NCBI GenBank assembly: GCA_021812745.1
Contig: JAKAMS010000061.1
Location: 1-10,481, forward strand
Reading direction: 5' to 3'
From: Bacteroidota bacterium
GTDB lineage: Bacteria; Bacteroidota; Ignavibacteria; Ignavibacteriales; Melioribacteraceae
Length of the DNA: 10,481 nucleotides
In this document: piece after piece, positions 6,137 to 10,481 of the stretch
Layout of the letters: every line of letters starts with the position of its first letter
How positions within the stretch are numbered: position 1 is the first letter of the stretch
Translations under genes and position numbers: made by a program
Notes under the pieces: generated by a model
Seen by the model: the letters and a program-made list of their open reading frames with translations, nothing else
Databases searched by the model: none
What the model was told of the DNA's origin: nothing

Positions 6137-6520
6137 TTAATTAATAACCGTTATTCTTATTCCATTTTTATCAACACGCGCTGTAACACGAACCACCGAA
6201 GTTCCGTTTCTTCCAGTATACTTTCCATTACAACGTAGATTTACTCTTGTGGCGTTAACAGTGGCGGTAAATGTTCCAATGGCTGTATTTCTTAACTGAG
6301 TTGGGATATTCCATCCCCGATAATCTCCCCCGCCGCCGCCGGTTTCGTCAAGTTTTTTATAATATATTTGTGCCATTACTCCTATATCATACATGCTTGC
6401 AATAATTTGTTCTCTATTGGAAGATTCTAAATAAGCGTGCATAATTGATGTGCCGGTCAAAACCATAAGCCCGACCACAATAACACCCAGTGCTATGAGT
6501 AATAATTGTTGTGTACCCAT
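6137..6520 (-). CDS. Small pilin-like membrane protein
   Basis: The 127-residue protein begins 'MGTQQLLLIALGVIVVGLMVL', a hydrophobic N-terminal helix right after a very short leader with Gly at position 2, as in type IV pilins. However, the usual Phe and Glu5 after a processing site are missing. A helical stem ('SNREQIIASMYDIGVMAQIYYKKLD'), a Gly-rich turn (GGGGG) and 'YRGWNIPTQL' lead into a beta-rich C-terminal domain, again pilin-like in layout. From memory, short proteins with the same 'QQLLLI.LGVI' start and Gly-rich/'GW.IP' segment occur as uncharacterised proteins in Ignavibacteria and relatives. It leads the sigma/anti-sigma operon with a 7-nt gap. AGG precedes the ATG at a suitable distance. 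Whether it is processed or assembled is unknown. Confidence 0.8.
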   Translation of the reverse strand: MGTQQLLLIALGVIVVGLMVLTGTSIMHAYLESSNREQIIASMYDIGVMAQIYYKKLDETGGGGGDYRGWNIPTQLRNTAIGTFTATVNATRVNLRCNGKYTGRNGTSVVRVTARVDKNGIRITVIN

Positions 6521-6584
6521 TTTTACCTAGAAGCTATTCGTAAAATAACTCGGAGCAGAACGAAAAAGTATATTCTCTTGGAGT

Positions 6585-6613
6585 ATAATATTAATAATAT
6601 AATTCTGCTTCAA
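6585..6613 (-). promoter_or_regulatory. Candidate promoter of the pilin-like/sigma/anti-sigma operon
   Basis: Read on the minus strand, TTGAAG (6613-6608), a 17-nt spacer and TATTAT (6590-6585) predict a start near 6578, about 58 nt before the ATG at 6520. The match is good but the region is very AT-rich, so chance is possible. An ECF-type promoter used by the operon's own sigma factor could exist as well; I could not recognise one. Confidence 0.4.
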
Positions 6614-6679
6614 CTAAAAATTAAGTATCCCGATTTATAAAAGGGTCTTCTGAAGTTAGAATCTCAAACAGTTTTATGC

Positions 6680-6702
6680 TTATTAACAAGACGCGTTAAT
6701 AA
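6680..6702. promoter_or_regulatory. Perfect inverted repeat, possible operator
   Basis: TTATTAAC at 6680-6687 and GTTAATAA at 6695-6702 are exact reverse complements separated by 7 nt. A third copy of the half-site (GTTAATAA, within a 9-bp repeat CGTTAATAA) lies at 6733-6740, just upstream of the desaturase -10 candidate. The size and symmetry suit a dimeric helix-turn-helix regulator. It lies in the divergent region between the sigma operon and the desaturase and could act on either. Confidence 0.45.
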
Positions 6703-6727
6703 AAGATTGACTTAATCATAACTGCTT

Positions 6728-6757
6728 GTTACGTTAATAATGAGAGTAAAGTATAAT
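6728..6757 (+). promoter_or_regulatory. Candidate promoter of the desaturase gene
   Basis: A perfect TATAAT lies at 6752-6757, with GTTACG (6728-6733) 18 nt upstream, a weak -35. The same 18-nt spacing is seen in the lipoprotein promoter. The predicted start near 6764 lies downstream of the ATG at 6756, which supports translation from the ATG at 6810. Confidence 0.4.
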
Positions 6758-6809
6758 GATAATCATTCCTCTCAAAATCAGTTTTAGAATTGATAGAAGG
6801 AATAGATTT

Positions 6810-7778
6810 ATGTTAAAACTCGAGAAGGATTTTAAATATTCGGAACTGCCGGAACCTCATAAAGAACGCACGCGGAAAATATTAAAAGCTCATCCTGAAG
6901 TAAGAAACTTTATCACACGCAACAAAAAGAGTATCTATTTAATTTTGGGAATTGTCGCGGTGCAAATGGCAATTGCAGTCTTGCTTCGCGGACAACCTTG
7001 GTGGGTTATTTTAATTACGGCCTGGTTTATTGGTGCATTTGCAAACCATACATTGTTTGTTTTGATTCACGAGTGCTCTCATAATCTAATCTTCAAAAGC
7101 AGACCGGCTAATATGGCGGCTAGTATATTATGTGATATACCCAACGCAATCCCAACAGCAATCTCATTCAGAAGCTATCATCTTAAGCATCATTCATTTC
7201 AGGGCAATTATTATCTAGACGCCGATCTTGCTAGCAGATGGGAAGCTAAACTAATTGGAAATACTTTTCTTGGGAAAATTTTGTGGGAACTCTTTTTTCC
7301 GGTGTTTCAAGCTTTACGTCCTCCGCGCTTAAAGGAAATAGAGTTCATGAATAAATGGACAATCATCAATTGGATTGTAGTATTTGGTGCCGACATATTG
7401 CTTGTTTATTTCTTCGGGTGGGTTCCTATAATTTATTTTTTAGCTTCTCTCTTCTTCTCCGTCGGTCTGCATCCGCTGGGTGCACGCTGGATACAAGAAC
7501 ATTATCTAACCCATCCGCCTCAAGAAACATATAGTTATTACGGACCATTAAATTTTTTAGCTTTGAATGTCGGATTCCATAATGAACATCATGACTTTCC
7601 TTCCGTACCGTGGAATAATTTACCTAAAATTAAGAAAGCGGCGCCGGAGTTTTATGAGAATCTTTTCTTTCATAAATCATGGACAAAACTATGGCTGCGT
7701 TTTTTGTTCGATCCAAGTTTGTCTTTATACTCACGTTTAGTACGGACAAATAAAGGCGGAATTGCCGTAAACTCTTAA
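6810..7778 (+). CDS. Fatty-acid desaturase, DES1/DEGS1-like sphingolipid delta-4 desaturase family
   Basis: This 322-residue integral membrane di-iron enzyme has three histidine boxes: HECSH (87-91), HLKHH (124-128) and HNEHH followed by DFP (257-264). The stretch around box 3 ('ETYSYYGPLNFLALNVGFH') and the preceding 'GLHPLGARWIQEHY' closely match human dihydroceramide desaturase DEGS1 as I recall it. The N-terminus ('EKDFKYSELPEPHKERTRKIL') and total length (about 323) match too. Hydrophobic segments lie near 42-60, 63-85, 104-118 and 184-220. The expected reaction is O2-dependent introduction of a double bond into a sphingoid or ceramide chain; the substrate here is inferred. The ATG at 6810 has AAGGA 8 nt upstream and fits family N-termini. 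The in-frame ATG at 6756 would add 18 residues. The gene is monocistronic, and no clear terminator follows. Confidence 0.93.
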   Translation: MLKLEKDFKYSELPEPHKERTRKILKAHPEVRNFITRNKKSIYLILGIVAVQMAIAVLLRGQPWWVILITAWFIGAFANHTLFVLIHECSHNLIFKSRPANMAASILCDIPNAIPTAISFRSYHLKHHSFQGNYYLDADLASRWEAKLIGNTFLGKILWELFFPVFQALRPPRLKEIEFMNKWTIINWIVVFGADILLVYFFGWVPIIYFLASLFFSVGLHPLGARWIQEHYLTHPPQETYSYYGPLNFLALNVGFHNEHHDFPSVPWNNLPKIKKAAPEFYENLFFHKSWTKLWLRFLFDPSLSLYSRLVRTNKGGIAVNS

Positions 7779-7853
7779 TAGCAAAAACGAAAGAAAAACT
7801 TTGTAAAAAAAATTATTGGAGGAATGTTTCAATTCTCATTTTCAGAGAGATTT

Positions 7854-8081
7854 CTAATCATGTTCCTTCGATGTAAAAAAAGCTATGAGTATATATACCA
7901 GAATTATTAACAGACAATTGAAAACCCAATTTATCAACGTGTCGCTTACGGAGTGCGAGCGGTTGTCTATCTCTATAAAAAGGTAAATTGAATAAACGAG
8001 AGACAATAAAAAAATCAGCCAGCCGATAAAACTCTTGGGCAGAAAAATAATTCCGTAACGGTTGAACCATTGCAATTTCAT
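7854..8081 (-). CDS. Small two-helix membrane protein of unknown function
   Basis: The 75-residue protein has two hydrophobic segments: 'IIFLPKSFIGWLIFLLSLVYSIYLFI' (about 10-35) and 'LINWVFNCLLIILVYILIAFF' (about 49-69). They are joined by a polar loop with 'IDNRSHSVSDT', which looks like a conserved signature. I recall similar 'SHSVSDT' small membrane proteins but no assigned function. An AAGGAAAG ribosome binding site lies at good distance from the ATG. It follows the next upstream gene by 18 nt, so the two are probably one operon. An overlapping frame of 70 codons on the same strand lacks these features and is a shadow. Confidence 0.7.
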   Translation of the reverse strand: MKLQWFNRYGIIFLPKSFIGWLIFLLSLVYSIYLFIEIDNRSHSVSDTLINWVFNCLLIILVYILIAFFTSKEHD

Positions 8082-8099
8082 TCTACTTTCCTTTTTCTC

Positions 8100-8513
8100 T
8101 TAAGACTTGGTAAACCAATAAACAACAAATAACCCGAGAACTAAAATGCCGAGAAGTAATATGAGAAAGTTCAGCGGTCTATTTTTTAGTCTAATTTTTA
8201 ATTCTCTTGAACTTCGGTCATAATACATTTCAAGAATAGAAATCATATTAACGATTATGGCAATTGCGGGGAGACCAAGCATAAGCGCGGGTGCGAATAT
8301 CTTACCAAACAAACCGCTATTAAATGATTTGTAAAAATCATCAAGCACATCAAACAAATGGAGATGTATATTATAAGACATCTTCATTACCGCGCAGAAT
8401 ATCAGGTAAAGCGGAATTACAATAAACCAGATACTTATTGATGCTGACCGTTTTGCATCTAAATCTTTTTCTTCGGTTGTTTTTTCTTCTGCCGGTTTGA
8501 TTCCCGCTTTCAT
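8100..8513 (-). CDS. Three-helix membrane protein of unknown function
   Basis: The 137-residue protein has a charged N-terminal tail ('KPAEEKTTEEKDLDAKRS') followed by three predicted membrane segments: 'SIWFIVIPLYLIFCAVMKM', 'IFAPALMLGLPAIAIIVNMISIL' and 'LNFLILLLGILVLGLFVVYWF'. A basic loop ('YYDRSSRELKIRLKNRP') lies between the second and third. I chose the ATG at 8513, which sits 9 nt after AAGAG. A TTG three codons upstream (8522) is possible but lies too close to that sequence. No family is recognised. It is the first gene of a likely two-gene operon with the small membrane protein downstream and is divergent from the DUF1648-type gene. Confidence 0.75.
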   Translation of the reverse strand: MKAGIKPAEEKTTEEKDLDAKRSASISIWFIVIPLYLIFCAVMKMSYNIHLHLFDVLDDFYKSFNSGLFGKIFAPALMLGLPAIAIIVNMISILEMYYDRSSRELKIRLKNRPLNFLILLLGILVLGLFVVYWFTKS

Positions 8514-8666
8514 TTTCGCCAACTCTTTTTAAGTTTTGTATGGATGCCCAAAACAGCGATAAACAGCCTCCTATTGGTTGTTTTAAAGTAATTAAAATAC
8601 AGTCAATAAATCCTCTTTTCTCTCATATAAATTTTACGGATTTTGGTACAAAAATTTAGCGCTGTC

Positions 8667-9170
8667 ATGTCAAATACAAGATATCCTGCAATTATTTTTA
8701 TAATGGCAATAATTCTTTCTCTTGCATTGCCGGCATTTTATTACACTCATCTTCCGGAAATTGTTGCATCGCATTTCAATTTCAAGAACGAAGCGGATGC
8801 ATGGATGAGCAAAAGAACCTTTCTCATAATTCAAGTTGCCGTCATTCTGTTTACTTCTTTTTTAATTGGAGGTTTTGTTTATCTAATTCCCAGATTGCCT
8901 AAATCGTTATTCAATCTTCCAAATAAAGATTACTGGCTGAGTGATGAGCGTAAAGAGGAATCGCTGATGTTATTCCAAAGATTTATGCTTTGGTTCGGTA
9001 CTTTTACATTAGGTTTTTTAACTCTGGTTATGCAGGAAGTTTATGCCGCAAATATTGCCGGCGTCAATACAATAAAATTCAATTTGTGGATCTATCTTAT
9101 AATTTATTTAGCCGCAACAACTTTCATGATTGTTAAAATGATTTCTCATTTTAACAAGACAGACAAATAA
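8667..9170 (+). CDS. DUF1648-type membrane protein
   Basis: The 167-residue protein has about four hydrophobic segments (8-26, 51-72, 104-122, 136-155). The first loop, 'YYTHLPEIVASHFNFKNEADAWMSKRTF', has the P-x-HFN-x-G/N-x-D-W-x-K pattern typical of DUF1648, a domain found in SdpI-like and other small membrane proteins of mostly unknown role. The start is uncertain. The ATG at 8667 gives a compact N-terminus but no visible ribosome binding site. A TTG at 8643 would add 8 residues and has GGA close upstream. The stop is 14 nt before the hexosaminidase ATG, so the two are probably co-transcribed, although no functional link is obvious. Confidence 0.75.
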   Translation: MSNTRYPAIIFIMAIILSLALPAFYYTHLPEIVASHFNFKNEADAWMSKRTFLIIQVAVILFTSFLIGGFVYLIPRLPKSLFNLPNKDYWLSDERKEESLMLFQRFMLWFGTFTLGFLTLVMQEVYAANIAGVNTIKFNLWIYLIIYLAATTFMIVKMISHFNKTDK

Positions 9171-9184
9171 AAAATGGAATCAAA

Positions 9185-10481
9185 ATGAAAAAACATTTAA
9201 GCATATTTTTCTCTTTAACTATCTTGTTAGCTTCATCCATTTACCCCCAACCAAAAGACGTAATTTCCATAATACCAAAACCGGTAAAAGTTAAGGTCAC
9301 CGGTGGGGTTTTTAATTTAACTCCTGCCACAAAAATTTTGATAAACGAACCAACAGATGAATTAAAAAAACTAGGCGAACTTGTAGCATTGGGTATTCAC
9401 AATTTACCAGGCGGGAAATCATTAGCAACAGCAAAAACGAACAGCGCTGTTCCAACTAGTATCATCCTTTTGCAGATCAAGAAGGATTTTCTTACCCCGG
9501 AAGCTTATACACTCGAGATTAAACCGTATCAAATTACAATTACTGCGGGCAGCGGTGCTGGAATTTTTTACGCAATACAATCTCTGATTCAAATGATGCC
9601 AATTGAACCAAAACAAAAAAATTTTTCCATTCCGTGTGCATTGATAGAAGACTCACCGCGCTTCAAATGGAGAGGTGTTCACCTTGATGTCTGCCGGCAT
9701 TTATTCCCGGTTGCATTTATTAAAAAATATATTGACGTACTTGCAATGTATAAAATGAACACGTTCCACTGGCATTTGACTGACGATCAAGGGTGGAGAA
9801 TAGAAATTAAAAAATATCCAAAGCTTACAGAGATCGGCTCTATACGCAAAGAAACTATGGGAGATGGTAAACCTTACGGTGGTTTTTATACGCAAGATGA
9901 GATACGCGAAGTTGTTGCTTACGCGAAAGAAAATTTTATCACAGTTGTTCCGGAAATTGAAATGCCGGGGCACGCGCTGGCTGCCATTACAGCATATCCG
10001 GAGTTTTCTTGTACAGGCGGACCTTTTGAAGTTGGTACAAAGTGGGGAGTTTATGACGACGTTTATTGCGCCGGCAATGATAAAGTTTTTGATTTCTTAG
10101 AGGATGTTTTAGCCGAAGTGATGGATCTTTTTCCAAGCGAATATATACATATCGGCGGCGATGAATGTCCCAAAGAAAGATGGAAAGAATGCGCAAAATG
10201 CCAAGCCCGCATCAAAGCAGAGAATTTGAAAGACGAATTTCAATTACAAAGTTATTTCGTTCAACGTATTGAGAAGTTCTTAAATTCGAAAGGAAGAAAA
10301 ATTATTGGCTGGGATGAAATTCTTGAAGGCGGTCTGGCGCTAAACGCTGCCGTTATGAGCTGGCGCGGTGTTGAAGGCGGTATTGCAGCAGCTAAATCAA
10401 AACACAATGTTGTTATGAGTCCCGGTGCGTATTGTTACTTCGATCATTATCAAGGATTGAGCGGAGAGCCAAAAGCATTTG
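9185..10481 (+). CDS. Secreted GH20 beta-N-acetylhexosaminidase, 3'-truncated
   Basis: 432 complete codons are open to the window edge. Full-length members usually have over 500 residues, so the C-terminus is missing. An N-terminal signal peptide (about 1-21, 'MKKHLSIFFSLTILLASSIYP') indicates export. Residues of about 25-150 form the GH20b-type domain ('IIPKPVKVKVTGGVFNL', 'GAGIFYAIQSLIQMM'). The catalytic barrel begins near 'FKWRGVHLDVCRHLFP' and includes 'NTFHWHLTDDQGWRIEI', 'PEIEMPGHALAAI', and the catalytic Asp-Glu pair in HIGGDE (Asp326-Glu327, codons 10160-10165). Later come the substrate-binding 'GWDEILEGG' and 'MSWRG'. The enzyme removes terminal N-acetylglucosamine or N-acetylgalactosamine by substrate-assisted catalysis, for example from chitin oligomers, glycans or peptidoglycan fragments. 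GGA lies 6 nt before the ATG. Confidence 0.95.
   Translation, partial: MKKHLSIFFSLTILLASSIYPQPKDVISIIPKPVKVKVTGGVFNLTPATKILINEPTDELKKLGELVALGIHNLPGGKSLATAKTNSAVPTSIILLQIKKDFLTPEAYTLEIKPYQITITAGSGAGIFYAIQSLIQMMPIEPKQKNFSIPCALIEDSPRFKWRGVHLDVCRHLFPVAFIKKYIDVLAMYKMNTFHWHLTDDQGWRIEIKKYPKLTEIGSIRKETMGDGKPYGGFYTQDEIREVVAYAKENFITVVPEIEMPGHALAAITAYPEFSCTGGPFEVGTKWGVYDDVYCAGNDKVFDFLEDVLAEVMDLFPSEYIHIGGDECPKERWKECAKCQARIKAENLKDEFQLQSYFVQRIEKFLNSKGRKIIGWDEILEGGLALNAAVMSWRGVEGGIAAAKSKHNVVMSPGAYCYFDHYQGLSGEPKAF

Noticed and set aside
7815..7911. GGAGGA followed by ATG (7824) and a 28-codon ORF on the plus strand
   Set aside because: The Shine-Dalgarno match is striking, but the ORF is very short, lacks recognisable features and mostly runs antisense to the better-supported minus-strand membrane protein gene.
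7858..8070. 70-codon minus-strand frame overlapping the 75-residue membrane protein
   Set aside because: It lies in another frame of the same strand; only the 75-residue frame has a well-placed ribosome binding site and coherent membrane segments.
9422..10196. Several 60-90 codon frames on both strands inside the hexosaminidase region
   Set aside because: The plus-strand GH20 frame is continuous with all catalytic motifs; these are shadows.

Overview
The window looks like chromosome from an AT-rich Gram-negative bacterium of the Bacteroidota/Chlorobiota/Ignavibacteria group. This placement is inference from gene content, not from a marker gene. The supporting points are a tricorn-type S41 protease, a Chlorobium/Allochromatium-like 2[4Fe-4S] ferredoxin, a lipoprotein, a secreted GH20 hexosaminidase, two signal peptides that end just before a Gln ('LFS|Q'), and an ECF sigma/FecR-type anti-sigma pair. 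No rRNA, tRNA, CRISPR array or insertion sequence was seen.

Layout. Bases 1-1766 (+) hold the 3' two-thirds or so of a tricorn-like protease, closed by a strong terminator. After about 400 bp without a credible gene comes a ferredoxin (2165-2464, +) with its own terminator. Two small exported proteins follow (2571-3457, +). They overlap by 4 nt and are divergent paralogs of each other, and they end at a hairpin that can terminate in both directions. A possible 54-residue membrane protein (3753-3589, -) points back at that hairpin. An NTF2-like lipoprotein (3901-4395, +) has a near-consensus promoter and meets the next operon tail to tail with one base between the stop codons.

Bases 6520-4397 (-) form a compact three-gene operon: a short pilin-like membrane protein, a divergent ECF sigma factor (GTG start) and a membrane anti-sigma factor with a zinc-finger head and a FecR domain. 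The last two overlap as ATGA. Divergent from it is a fatty-acid desaturase (6810-7778, +) whose three histidine boxes and flanking sequence match eukaryotic DES1/DEGS1 sphingolipid delta-4 desaturases. Its upstream region carries a perfect inverted repeat that could be an operator. Bases 8513-7854 (-) encode two small membrane proteins of unknown function. Bases 8667-9170 (+) encode a DUF1648-type membrane protein, followed after 14 nt by a GH20 beta-N-acetylhexosaminidase cut by the window end.

How the genes fit together. Most transcription units are short and functionally separate. The only clear regulatory circuit is the pilin-like/sigma/anti-sigma operon, which suggests cell-surface signalling. 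The items most worth following are the bacterial DES1-like enzyme with its putative operator, the sigma operon led by a pilin-like gene, and the tandem exported paralogs with a shared EEL...G...EL...NK...K..L motif.
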